Source of the DNA: JAAZDN01 sp964440875
GTDB taxonomy: Bacteria > Bacillota_I > Bacilli_A > Erysipelotrichales > Erysipelotrichaceae
Assembly: GCA_964440875.1 (NCBI GenBank)
Contig: CAYTTS010000014.1
Span: 1 to 24,810 of the forward strand
Length of the DNA stretch: 24,810 bases
Reading direction: 5' to 3'
Shown: positions 1 through 7,259 of the stretch, piece after piece
Numbering within the stretch: position 1 is the stretch's first letter
How the letters are laid out: every line of letters starts with the position of its first letter
Notes under the pieces: generated by a model
Told to the model about the DNA's origin: nothing
Seen by the model: the letters and a program-made list of their open reading frames with translations, nothing else
Database searches by the model: none
Translations under genes and position numbers: made by a program

Positions 1-3000
1 GAACTTCACGAGATTTCTCTCCGAAGATTGCGTTTAATAGTTTTTCTTCTGGTGAGTCTTCACTCTGCCCTTTAGGAGTTACTTTACCTACTAAGATATC
101 CCCTTCTTTAACTTCAGCACCGATCATTACGATACCACGAGCATCTAAGTGTCTTAGTGAAGTTTCAGAAACGTTAGGAATATCACGAGTAATTTCCTCA
201 GGTCCAAGTTTAGTTTCTCTAATTTCAATATCATATTCTTCGATATGGATTGATGTATAAACATCTTCTTTAACTAATCTTTCGCTCATAATAATCGCGT
301 CTTCATAGTTGTATCCATACCAAGTCATAAAGGCAATCGTTACGTTTTGTCCTAATGCTAATTCTCCATTTTCAATAGATGGACCATCAGCTAAGATATC
401 TCCTGCATAAATTTTTTCACCTTTTTCAACAATTACTTGTTGGTTTAAACATGTTCCCATGTTTGATCTAATAAATTTACTTACTGGATAAACTCTATCG
501 TTACCCTCCTCACTTACTACAATCTTTTCAGCATCAACATATGAAACAATTCCATCTGCTTTTGCTACAACACAAGCTCCTGAGTCTTTGGCGATTCTAT
601 ATTCAATTCCTGTACCAACGTTTGGTGATGAAGGAACTAATAAAGGAATAGCTTGACGTTGCATGTTTGCACCCATTAGGGCACGTGACGCGTCGTCGTT
701 TTCTAAGAATGGGATACATGCAGTTGCGATTGAGACAATTTGTTGTGGAGAAACGTCAGCTAATTCAACAGCTGCAGCATCAACCATGATTGTTTCGCCT
801 TCAAAACGTGCAACAACTTCATCACCTTTAAGTTTGCCATCAGCAATCTCATTAGCCTGTACGATTGTATAGTCAATTTCAAGGTCAGCTGATAAGTAAA
901 TAATCTCATCAGTAACTACAGAATCTTTAACTACACGATAAGGTGTTTCGATAAATCCATTATCATTAATACGACCATAAGTAGTTAAGTTATTAATTAA
1001 TCCAATGTTTGGTCCCTCTGGAGTTTCAATTGGACAAATTCTACCATAGTGCGAGTTGTGAACGTCACGAACTTCAAATCCAGCACGTTCTCTCGTTAAT
1101 CCACCAGGCCCAAGCGCAGAGATACGACGTTTGTTCGTTAACTCTCCTAATGGGTTTGTTTGATCCATGAACTGTGATAACTGTGAACTTGCGAAGAATT
1201 CTTTAACTACTGCCGTTAATGGTCTAATATTAGTTAATCGTTTTGGACTTAATCCTGTTGTATCAGAAATAGACATTCTTTCTTTAACAACTCTTTCCAT
1301 TCTTGCAAGACCAATTCTGAATTGGTTTTGAATTAATTCACCAGCAGTACGAACACGACGGTTACCTAATTGGTCAATGTCATCTTCATTACCGATGTTA
1401 TCTTGTAAGTTTAATAGGTATGAGTATGCAGCAATAATATCTGATGACATTAAGGCTTTTTTATTTAATAGCATATCTGTACCAATTGCTTTTGTTACAT
1501 GACCATCTTTTTCTTTACTTACTTTAATTACTTGTTGAGCTGAACCTACAACATATAAGATTACTTCTGCACCTGATAAAGCTGCATTTGTAATTAAGTC
1601 TTCTGCTTCTGCACTTAAGTAAGTACGTTCTGCTTCAGTGTCATATGCTGGAACTAATAGTTCATCTTCAAATAATAAGTCTTCATTGTTTACTGTTACA
1701 CGAGCTAAACTTAATAATCTTTGTGAATAGTTAATAATTGATCTTATTTCGTTTTCACTTAAATTATCTGATAAGTTAATTGCTTGTCCAATAATACCTG
1801 AGTATACATCTAAAGTTTCATGTGCAGCACTAATTACTTCTAAGTCAGCTGGTAGTAAGATACTACCTTTTGTAAATACTTGTTTTTTAACTTCTATATC
1901 ATTTGCTAAAACACGTAAGTTTAATGCATAAGCATTTTCACTTAATACTGTTTCAGTATCTGGGTGTGTGAATAATGGATTGTAAGGATATGCATATGTA
2001 TGTCCACCGAATACTAATTCAGCTTTTATAGCATCACGTTCTTTACGTCCAATGTATGTTCCACTTGCAAATAATACTTCACCTTTACGATCATATAGAT
2101 CTTCAGCTAAGTAGTTTTTGTATAAACGTTCTGAAACTCCAAGTTTACTATGTAGTTTAAAACGTCCTGCTCTTGTTAAGTCATATCTTCTAACATCAAA
2201 GAATTTAGCGTTCATAACACTAATAGCACCATCTAATGTTGGTACCTCATCTACTCTTTGGTTTTCATATATAGTTAATAATGCTTCGTTTTCAGTTGAA
2301 ATCTTATCTGCTTCTAAAGTTACAGTTAAGTCTTCATAGTTTCCGAAAACACTTGTATATAATAAATTATAAATATTTAAGAATTCACGGTCAGCATCGC
2401 CAACTAGTGCATCTTCATAAACATCTAAGTTCATTGCTTTTAAAAATCTTTTAACTCCGTTAACATCAAATCCACTTTCTGATGATTCCATGTTTAAACC
2501 AAGACCAATAGCTTTTAATAATATTGTTGATAAAAGCTTACGTTTACGGTCGATACGCATATCGATTAAACGTCCTGTTGGTGTCTTTCTTGAGTCTGTA
2601 GTAAAGTCTAACCATGTACCTCTACTTGGAATAATTTCACCATTAAAAATATCATCCCCGTTACGATCATCTAACGCTAAGTTAAAGTATGATCCAGGTG
2701 ATCTTACGATTTGTGAAACAATAACACGTTCAGCACCATTAATAATGAATGTTCCGTTTTCTGTCATCATTGGAACATCGCCAAAAAAGACTTCCTCATC
2801 TTTAGTGATAATTTCACCGGAAGCTGGATCAATAATTTCTAACTCCATCATTGCTTTTAATGAAGCAACATAACTTGATTCTGTTATTTTTGCATCTTCA
2901 GCACTTTCTTTTGGCTCTTCAAATTCAAATCCTTTAAATTTTAAAGATATATTTTCATTATAGTTTTGAATCGGATATACTTCATCAAAGACTTCCTGAA

Positions 3001-3145
3001 TACCTTCATTAATAAACCTCTCAAACGATTCTGTTTGAATTTCAACTAAATTCGGTAATTCTAAAGCTCCACTAACTGTTGAGTAATCGCGTCGAGTAGC
3101 TTTATTTCCATATTCTCTGCTATGGTAAGCCTTGTTTTCTGCCAC
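1..3145 (-). CDS. rpoB: RNA polymerase beta subunit, 3' end outside window
   Basis: This is the catalytic beta subunit of RNA polymerase. About 1048 codons are present, and the C-terminal part lies beyond the left edge, after the AIFGEK motif. Landmarks in order are the N-terminal ELPNLVEIQTESF, GTFIINGAERVIVSQ, the rifampicin region SSQLSQFMDQTNPLGEL (about residues 654-670), RRISALGPGGLTRERAG and CPIETPEGPNIGLINN. I prefer the GTG at 3143-3145 as start: the AAAGG ribosome binding site directly abuts the in-frame ATG at 3152-3154 but sits about 7 bases before the GTG. Two oddities stand out. Asn replaces the usual His of the rifampicin pocket (codon 1133-1135). The stretch between the GRFKLHSKLG motif and SSDIIAAYSYLLNL is about 130 residues longer than in Bacillus subtilis, as I recall that sequence. 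It follows rsmC and has its own promoter. Confidence 0.98.
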   Translation of the reverse strand, partial: MAENKAYHSREYGNKATRRDYSTVSGALELPNLVEIQTESFERFINEGIQEVFDEVYPIQNYNENISLKFKGFEFEEPKESAEDAKITESSYVASLKAMMELEIIDPASGEIITKDEEVFFGDVPMMTENGTFIINGAERVIVSQIVRSPGSYFNLALDDRNGDDIFNGEIIPSRGTWLDFTTDSRKTPTGRLIDMRIDRKRKLLSTILLKAIGLGLNMESSESGFDVNGVKRFLKAMNLDVYEDALVGDADREFLNIYNLLYTSVFGNYEDLTVTLEADKISTENEALLTIYENQRVDEVPTLDGAISVMNAKFFDVRRYDLTRAGRFKLHSKLGVSERLYKNYLAEDLYDRKGEVLFASGTYIGRKERDAIKAELVFGGHTYAYPYNPLFTHPDTETVLSENAYALNLRVLANDIEVKKQVFTKGSILLPADLEVISAAHETLDVYSGIIGQAINLSDNLSENEIRSIINYSQRLLSLARVTVNNEDLLFEDELLVPAYDTEAERTYLSAEAEDLITNAALSGAEVILYVVGSAQQVIKVSKEKDGHVTKAIGTDMLLNKKALMSSDIIAAYSYLLNLQDNIGNEDDIDQLGNRRVRTAGELIQNQFRIGLARMERVVKERMSISDTTGLSPKRLTNIRPLTAVVKEFFASSQLSQFMDQTNPLGELTNKRRISALGPGGLTRERAGFEVRDVHNSHYGRICPIETPEGPNIGLINNLTTYGRINDNGFIETPYRVVKDSVVTDEIIYLSADLEIDYTIVQANEIADGKLKGDEVVARFEGETIMVDAAAVELADVSPQQIVSIATACIPFLENDDASRALMGANMQRQAIPLLVPSSPNVGTGIEYRIAKDSGACVVAKADGIVSYVDAEKIVVSEEGNDRVYPVSKFIRSNMGTCLNQQVIVEKGEKIYAGDILADGPSIENGELALGQNVTIAFMTWYGYNYEDAIIMSERLVKEDVYTSIHIEEYDIEIRETKLGPEEITRDIPNVSETSLRHLDARGIVMIGAEVKEGDILVGKVTPKGQSEDSPEEKLLNAIFGEKSREV

Positions 3146-3228
3146 AAACTTCATCCTTTCTTACTAATATAAAACAATTAAATGGGCACAATGTCCCACA
3201 CTAAATTTACGCTATCATACGTTCAATC

Positions 3229-3257
3229 ATAATATCATTAAGTTGTCAAATTGTCAA
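3229..3257 (-). promoter_or_regulatory. rpoB promoter
   Basis: A perfect TTGACA -35 (3252-3257), a 17-bp spacer and a TATTAT -10 (3229-3234) are read on the minus strand. The -35 overlaps the TGA stop codon of rsmC. The leader to the rpoB start is about 80 nt. A second TTGACA at 3244-3249 has no matching -10. The element would let rpoB be transcribed independently of the upstream ribosomal protein genes. Confidence 0.8.
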
Positions 3258-3856
3258 ACTTTAATATTTCTGATTATATGGTAGCCTTTACTCTTCTTGA
3301 TTACATCAACTTCATCAAAAATAGTTTTCAAATACTTAACTGCACTAGCTGCGCCATGTGATTTTCTAATAACGACATACAATACACCCTTATCTAAGAA
3401 ATTATAAGAATTTAAAAACATTGAATAGATAACTTCTTTCCCTGCTCTAATAGGTGGATTTAAAAGTACAGTCTTAAATTGATTATTATAGGGCGATAGA
3501 TCAGAAGTAACCTTTTTTATCTCCATATTAGTTTTATTTATTTCATTATTATGTTTACTTAAAGATACGGCACGATCTGTAATATCTAGTCCAAGTACAT
3601 CATAATTATTTTTTGATAAAACTATTCCAACTACACCATAGCCACAACCATAATCTAATACTTTATTCTCAATTCCATTATCAATTGCTGTTTCAATTAA
3701 TAATTTACTACCTTCATCTACGTGGTCTTTTGAGAATACATTATCTGCTGTGGTGAATGTGTAATCAATGGATAAAAACCGGAAAGTAATTTCTTTCCGG
3801 TTTTTAAGTTCTTTTTGATCATCTTTATAATAATGGTTAAGATAATCTTTGCTCAT
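3254..3856 (-). CDS. rsmC: RsmC/YbxB-type class I methyltransferase
   Basis: This 200-residue SAM-dependent methyltransferase is of the RsmC/YbxB type, the family that makes m2G on 16S rRNA. The N-terminal HYY followed by FTFTTADNVFSKD-like text is typical of the family. Motif I is VLDYGCGYGVVG (residues 66-77), and the catalytic motif is NPPIRAGK (133-140). At 200 residues it matches the short single-domain Firmicutes form rather than the two-domain E. coli RsmC. Its place between rplL and rpoB is the same as ybxB in Bacillus. The ATG lies 3 nt after the rplL stop (TAA TAA ATG) with no good ribosome binding site, so translation is probably coupled to rplL. A strong terminator-like hairpin lies inside codons about 18-28. 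Confidence 0.9.
   Translation of the reverse strand: MSKDYLNHYYKDDQKELKNRKEITFRFLSIDYTFTTADNVFSKDHVDEGSKLLIETAIDNGIENKVLDYGCGYGVVGIVLSKNNYDVLGLDITDRAVSLSKHNNEINKTNMEIKKVTSDLSPYNNQFKTVLLNPPIRAGKEVIYSMFLNSYNFLDKGVLYVVIRKSHGAASAVKYLKTIFDEVDVIKKSKGYHIIRNIKV
3774..3805 (-). terminator. Terminator-like hairpin inside rsmC
   Basis: A perfect 13-bp inverted repeat has arms 3774-3786 and 3793-3805 and a 6-nt loop. The GC-rich core is CCGGAAAG/CTTTCCGG and the outer part is five A/T pairs. On the minus strand it ends in a T5 run. This is the geometry of an intrinsic terminator. It lies about 55 nt after the rplL stop codon but within the rsmC reading frame, so it would attenuate rather than cleanly end the rplJL transcript. 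Confidence 0.8.
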
Positions 3857-3859
3857 TTA

Positions 3860-4237
3860 TTATTTGAACTCTACTGAAGCTCCTGCTTCAACTAATTTAG
3901 CTTTCATGTCTTCAGCTTCTTCTGTAGGTACGTTTTCTTTAACTACTCCTTCAGGTGCAGCTTCAACGATTTCTTTAGCGCCTTTTAATCCAGCACCTGT
4001 GATTTCGTTTACAGCTTTAATTACTTGGATTTTTGATTGTCCGATATCTGTAATTACTACTGTTACTTCTGTTGGTTCGTCGTTTCCTGCGTCCGCTCCA
4101 CCATCTGCTACTACTGCTACTGGAGCTGCTGCTGTTACACCAAACTCCTCTTCGATTGCTTCAACTAATTCGTTGATTTCTAAAATTGTCATTTCTTTTA
4201 AACCAGCAATTACGTCTGCTGTTACTAATTTTGCCAT
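3860..4237 (-). CDS. rplL: Ribosomal protein bL12 (L7/L12)
   Basis: This 125-residue stalk protein of the 50S subunit is present in several copies per ribosome and recruits translational GTPases. The N-terminal dimerisation domain (about 1-35) is followed by the Ala/Val-rich hinge (AAAPVAVVADG, about 36-50) and the globular C-terminal domain with KIQVIKAVNEITGAGLKGAKEIVE (about 69-92). Length is normal. AGGAGG sits 9 nt before the ATG. It is 22 nt downstream of rplJ in the same transcript, and two successive TAA codons end it. Confidence 0.98.
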   Translation of the reverse strand: MAKLVTADVIAGLKEMTILEINELVEAIEEEFGVTAAAPVAVVADGGADAGNDEPTEVTVVITDIGQSKIQVIKAVNEITGAGLKGAKEIVEAAPEGVVKENVPTEEAEDMKAKLVEAGASVEFK

Positions 4238-4259
4238 TTTCTATTTCCTCCTATTTGAT

Positions 4260-4763
4260 TTATGCTTCTACTTCTTCTTTTGCGTCTCCAACTGCTTTAA
4301 CAATAGCTGCAAAGCTTCTTACTGGTGACTGTAACATACCAACGAAAATTGATAACATTCCGTCTTTGTTTGGTAGTTTTGATAATTTTGTAAGGCTGTC
4401 TACGTCTAATACGTTTCCACCTACAACTCCTGTTTTGAATTTTAAGCTCTTATGCTTTTTAGCAAATTCAGCTATAATTCTTGCCGGAGCAACTGCGTCA
4501 GGTCCAAATGCGAATCCGTTAGGTCCAACTAAATGTTCAACTAAGTCTTCATGGCCTGCTTCTTTAGCAGCTAAACGAACCATTGTATTTTTGTATACTT
4601 TGAATTCGATATCTTCTTCTCTTAATGCTGCACGCATTTCTGTTAACTGTGCAACAGTTAATCCACGATATTCAACAACAACTGTAGATTCTGATGCTTC
4701 AATTTTTTCTGCGATCTCGCTAACTAAAGATTGTTTTTGTTGTAATATTTTATCACTGCTCAT
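4260..4763 (-). CDS. rplJ: Ribosomal protein uL10
   Basis: This 167-residue protein forms the base of the ribosomal stalk: it binds 23S rRNA and carries the L12 dimers on its C-terminal helix. Family text such as VVVEYRGLTVAQLTEMRAAL (residues 28-47) and the VGPNGFAFG region is present. AGGAGG lies 7-8 nt before the ATG. The gene starts its own transcription unit with rplL: a promoter and a structured leader lie between it and rplA. In this family the L10-L12 complex binds the leader and represses its own synthesis, which fits the leader found here. Confidence 0.97.
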   Translation of the reverse strand: MSSDKILQQKQSLVSEIAEKIEASESTVVVEYRGLTVAQLTEMRAALREEDIEFKVYKNTMVRLAAKEAGHEDLVEHLVGPNGFAFGPDAVAPARIIAEFAKKHKSLKFKTGVVGGNVLDVDSLTKLSKLPNKDGMLSIFVGMLQSPVRSFAAIVKAVGDAKEEVEA

Positions 4764-4794
4764 TTTTACACCTCCTATTTAACAATACACCTAG

Positions 4795-4895
4795 AGTATA
4801 AAATAAAAACTCGTGCAAATTTATTCCACGAGTTTAAAAGTTTGTTTACTTTACCTCGGTAACAAATTAAGTTCTCACAGTTACGGTCTATGGTA
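4795..4895 (-). promoter_or_regulatory. L10-type autoregulatory mRNA leader with kink-turn
   Basis: The transcript upstream of rplJ contains ACC-GTAAC and GTTAC-CGAGGT. The GTAAC/GTTAC stem (4880-4884 with 4859-4863) closes a 16-nt loop. It is flanked by ACC/GGT separated by an asymmetric purine-rich bulge (CGA), the form of the kink-turn bound by L10(L12)4 in known L10 leaders. An attenuator hairpin follows. Assignment is by motif and position; a covariance search with the Rfam L10 leader model would settle it. Confidence 0.8.
4801..4835 (-). terminator. Attenuator hairpin in rplJ leader
   Basis: A perfect 9-bp stem AAACTCGTG/CACGAGTTT (4807-4815 with 4827-4835) with an 11-nt loop is followed on the minus strand by a T-rich run (TTTTTATTTTAT). 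It lies about 45 nt before the rplJ start and downstream of the proposed kink-turn. This suggests premature termination when L10-L12 is in excess. Confidence 0.75.
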
Positions 4896-4908
4896 TATTG
4901 ACATTACA

Positions 4909-4937
4909 ATTTTATGTTAATATTTATATTTTGTCAA
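4909..4937 (-). promoter_or_regulatory. rplJ-rplL promoter
   Basis: A perfect TTGACA -35 (4932-4937), a 17-bp spacer and a TAAAAT -10 (4909-4914) lie 4 nt after the rplA stop codon. It separates rplJL transcription from rplKA. Confidence 0.85.
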
Positions 4938-4940
4938 GAA

Positions 4941-5627
4941 TTACTCAACGATTAGTTTAATACCTGGTGACATAGTTGAAGATAACACTAAGTTTTTAAT
5001 GTATCTACCTTTAACTGCTGCTGGTCTTGCTGCAACGATAACATCGTTAATAGCGTTTAGGTTATCTAAGATTTGTTCATTAGTAAATGAAACTTTACCA
5101 ATTCCAACTGCTAGATTTCCAGCTTTGTCTACACGGTATTCAACTTTACCTTTTTTAATTTCGTCTACTGCTTTTGCAATATCCATTGTAACTGTACCAG
5201 TTCTTGGGTTAGGCATTAATCCACGAGGTCCTAAAACTCTACCTAGTTTTCCTAATTCACCCATCATGTCTGGAGTTGCAACGATAACATCGAAGTCTGA
5301 GAAACCTTTTGCGATTTCATCAATTAACTCTTTGCCACCTACGTGATCTGCACCAGCGTCTTTAGCTTCTTGCTCTTTTTCTCCTTGAGCAACAACTAAG
5401 ATTTTTTGTGTTTTACCAGTTCCGTGTGGTAATACTACCGCACCACGGATTTGTTGATCAGCATGTCTTGGATCAACGTTTAAGTTAAATGATACTTCAA
5501 CAGTTTCATCAAACTTAGCTGTTTTTAATTCTTTTAATAATGCAACTGCTTCATTGAAATCGTAGAATTTTTCGCGATCTACTTTTGCTAAAGCTGAAGC
5601 GTATTGTTTACCTTGTTTTTTAGCCAT
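4941..5627 (-). CDS. rplA: Ribosomal protein uL1
   Basis: This 228-residue L1 stalk protein binds 23S rRNA near the E site and, in this family, also represses its own operon by binding a mimic site in the mRNA. Diagnostic text includes FNLNVDPRHADQQIRGAVVLPHGTGK (residues about 47-72), MGELGKLGRVLGPRGLMPNP (about 122-141) and GTVTMDIAKAV. Length is normal. A GGAG ribosome binding site lies within the last codons of rplK, 2 nt upstream. The probable L1 target is in the rplK leader at 6076-6117. Confidence 0.98.
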   Translation of the reverse strand: MAKKQGKQYASALAKVDREKFYDFNEAVALLKELKTAKFDETVEVSFNLNVDPRHADQQIRGAVVLPHGTGKTQKILVVAQGEKEQEAKDAGADHVGGKELIDEIAKGFSDFDVIVATPDMMGELGKLGRVLGPRGLMPNPRTGTVTMDIAKAVDEIKKGKVEYRVDKAGNLAVGIGKVSFTNEQILDNLNAINDVIVAARPAAVKGRYIKNLVLSSTMSPGIKLIVE

Positions 5628-5629
5628 AA

Positions 5630-6052
5630 TTAATTCTCCTGCCCTTCAACTTTAATACCCATGTTTCTTGCAGTACCTGCAATAATTCTCTTAGCCGCTT
5701 CGATATCGTTAGCGTTTAAGTCAGGCATTTTATATTCTGCAATTTCAGTAATTTGTGCGTCAGTGATAGTAGCAACTACCTCTGTACTTGGAGCAGCAGC
5801 TCCTTTACTGATTCCTGCAGCTTTCTTTAATAAGTGTGCCGCTGGAGTTGTTTTCAGTTCGATATCAAATGATTTGTCATCATAGATAGTAATAAGAACT
5901 GGAACAATGTCACCCATACGATCTTTTGAAGCATCGTTAAATTGTTGGGTAAATTGTGGCATGTTGATTCCTAATCCCGCGATTGCTGGACCTGGACGAG
6001 CTCCACCTGCAGGGAACTGCAGCTTAGCTATTTTCGCAACTTTTTTACTCAT
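5630..6052 (-). CDS. rplK: Ribosomal protein uL11
   Basis: This 140-residue protein of the GTPase-associated centre binds 23S rRNA together with L10. The N-terminal KLQFPAGGARPGPAIAGLGINM region (about 11-32) is canonical. The frame is open for 20 more codons upstream. I chose the ATG at 6050-6052 because MSKKVAKIAK aligns with L11 starts, an AAGGA site precedes it, and the extra upstream codons lie in the structured leader. It is co-transcribed with rplA. Confidence 0.97.
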   Translation of the reverse strand: MSKKVAKIAKLQFPAGGARPGPAIAGLGINMPQFTQQFNDASKDRMGDIVPVLITIYDDKSFDIELKTTPAAHLLKKAAGISKGAAAPSTEVVATITDAQITEIAEYKMPDLNANDIEAAKRIIAGTARNMGIKVEGQEN

Positions 6053-6075
6053 ACATATTCCTTCTTTCTCTAATG

Positions 6076-6117
6076 TATGCTGTGGTTTAATGGATTGTTG
6101 CAATCCTCCCACGCATA
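6076..6117 (-). promoter_or_regulatory. L1-binding operator in rplK leader
   Basis: The mRNA folds as TATGC-GTGG pairing with CCAC-A-GCATA (one bulged A). An asymmetric internal loop follows (GA opposite ATTAAA), and then a GGATTG/CAATCC hairpin with a 3-nt loop. The GTGGGAGG...CCAC arrangement mimics the L1 site of 23S rRNA, as in known rplK-rplA leaders. It ends about 24 nt before the rplK start. Confidence 0.75.
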
Positions 6118-6141
6118 TAACTACATATGTAGCCTTACTAT

Positions 6142-6168
6142 ATTATACTTTTGACTAATTAAAGTCAA
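6142..6168 (-). promoter_or_regulatory. rplK-rplA promoter with inverted repeat
   Basis: On the minus strand TTGACT (6163-6168) precedes a perfect TATAAT (6142-6147) with a short 15-bp spacer. The -35 is the left arm of an inverted repeat TTGACT-6 nt-AGTCAA (6151-6168). It is about 90 nt upstream of rplK. Confidence 0.65.
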
Positions 6169-6190
6169 GTATTTACCCCGCTAAAACTAA

Positions 6191-6231
6191 TAAAAGAATC
6201 TAAGTTCCCCCCGAAACTTAGATTCTGTTTT
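6191..6231 (-). terminator. Terminator between ABC transporter and rplK
   Basis: A 12-bp perfect stem AGAATCTAAGTT/AACTTAGATTCT (6195-6206 with 6215-6226) has an 8-nt loop containing a C6/G6 run. On the minus strand it is followed by TTTTATTAGTTTTAG. TTTT also follows on the plus strand, so it may act in both directions. It insulates the rplK promoter from the ABC operon. Confidence 0.75.
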
Positions 6232-6464
6232 ACCGCAGTAATCAGACAAGCATTTTTTAAAATAACATTCACTTATTAATATTATACCTTTGCAGAAATT
6301 TTACTCCCTCAGTAAAACTATAAAATGGAAATAGGAATATGTATTTATACGACTATCGCCCTTCTATATACCTTGGAAAGGTTACACTTAAGTAGACACT
6401 TCTCTATATAACGAAATGTTATAAAGTGAGAAATTATTAAAATCATTTTATAATCAATATAAAA
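6232..6464. other. Intergenic stretch with no gene found
   Basis: About 230 bases follow the ABC permease stop. I see no credible coding frame or RNA gene. There are two AT-only hairpins, a stem near 6404-6420 (TATAAC/GTTATA), and the 15-mer TACACTTAAGTAGAC at 6383-6397. That 15-mer recurs at 18264-18278 in the other long intergenic stretch. Confidence 0.5.
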
Positions 6465-7259
6465 TTAGTAGAAGTAATCCCGACGATTATAATTAATTAA
6501 ACCAAATACTAATAAGAGTATTGATAATAATACCGTGATAATTAAAGCAATAATATTTAGATCCGAAAAGTCACTAATAAGAAACATTTCAAACGGACTA
6601 AGATGTCGTAGTATTTCACCCTTAGACTCAAGTAGTAAACCTAAGTAGCCTAAAAGATAAGTAATTAATATAACAAAGATACTAAGGCTAGCCTTACCAT
6701 ATCGATAACTTGATGATGATAAACATATTGCCAGTGACATAAAGAGGAGTGGAATTAAAAACGAAACTATTAATGTCTGAGTAATTTCACTAAATACAAA
6801 AGTATCTGACCCAACTAAAATTCCACATAAGATTACGACAATACTAATTGCAATAAAAGGTAGTATTACTGCGACAGTAGAACTTATTAGCTTAGATAGA
6901 TATATCTCACTTCTTGATAATGATTGACTAGCAATAAACTCAATACTGCCATCACTCTCATCACTTTGAAAGATACTAGCTGAAAAGTTAGCAATGTATA
7001 TGGTATAAGCAATGATAATAATACTATATACCATAATAAAGTAGGAGTTATAGTTTGATAAATCAGAGAAACCTTCTACTCCCATTAACTGAAGAAATTC
7101 TTTTGGTAGTGACTCTAACTTAATACTCGCTAAATCTTGTAAACTTGGAAATAAGACCATATACATAAACATAATCGCTGACAATACTAAGGTCCAAATT
7201 ATAATTTGTTTACGTTTTATCTTTAATTGAAAGAGACTTAATGTTTTAATATTTTTCAT
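6465..7259 (-). CDS. ABC-2 type transporter permease
   Basis: This 264-residue polytopic membrane protein has about six hydrophobic segments: roughly residues 20-40, 60-85, 115-150, 160-185, 190-215 and 230-255 by eye. A charged loop with ESDGSIEFIASQSLSRSEIYLSKL precedes the third segment, as in ABC-2 and CcmB-like permeases. The start is at 7259 (MKNIKT), with AAGGAG 9 nt upstream. A longer in-frame start at 7277 overlaps that ribosome binding site. The gene overlaps the ATPase by 14 nt, so the pair is translated together. The substrate is unknown. This pair is absent from the Bacillus order between nusG and rplK. Confidence 0.85.
   Translation of the reverse strand: MKNIKTLSLFQLKIKRKQIIIWTLVLSAIMFMYMVLFPSLQDLASIKLESLPKEFLQLMGVEGFSDLSNYNSYFIMVYSIIIIAYTIYIANFSASIFQSDESDGSIEFIASQSLSRSEIYLSKLISSTVAVILPFIAISIVVILCGILVGSDTFVFSEITQTLIVSFLIPLLFMSLAICLSSSSYRYGKASLSIFVILITYLLGYLGLLLESKGEILRHLSPFEMFLISDFSDLNIIALIITVLLSILLLVFGLINYNRRDYFY

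Noticed and set aside
663..872. Plus-strand open frames throughout the window, for example inside rpoB, rplL, atpA and atpD
   Set aside because: They lie opposite strongly supported genes, lack ribosome binding sites and resemble no family; they are antisense shadows.
3187..3200. GGGCACAATGTCCC imperfect palindrome in the rpoB leader
   Set aside because: The central pairing is poor and the predicted stem is only about five pairs; not strong enough to call a regulatory element.
6053..6112. Twenty-codon N-terminal extension of rplK
   Set aside because: The extra codons fall in the L1-type leader structure, and L11 proteins start at the MSKKVAKIAK equivalent.
6232..6464. Small RNA gene or remnant coding sequence downstream of the ABC permease
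   Set aside because: No promoter-terminator pair or open frame with a ribosome binding site could be supported.
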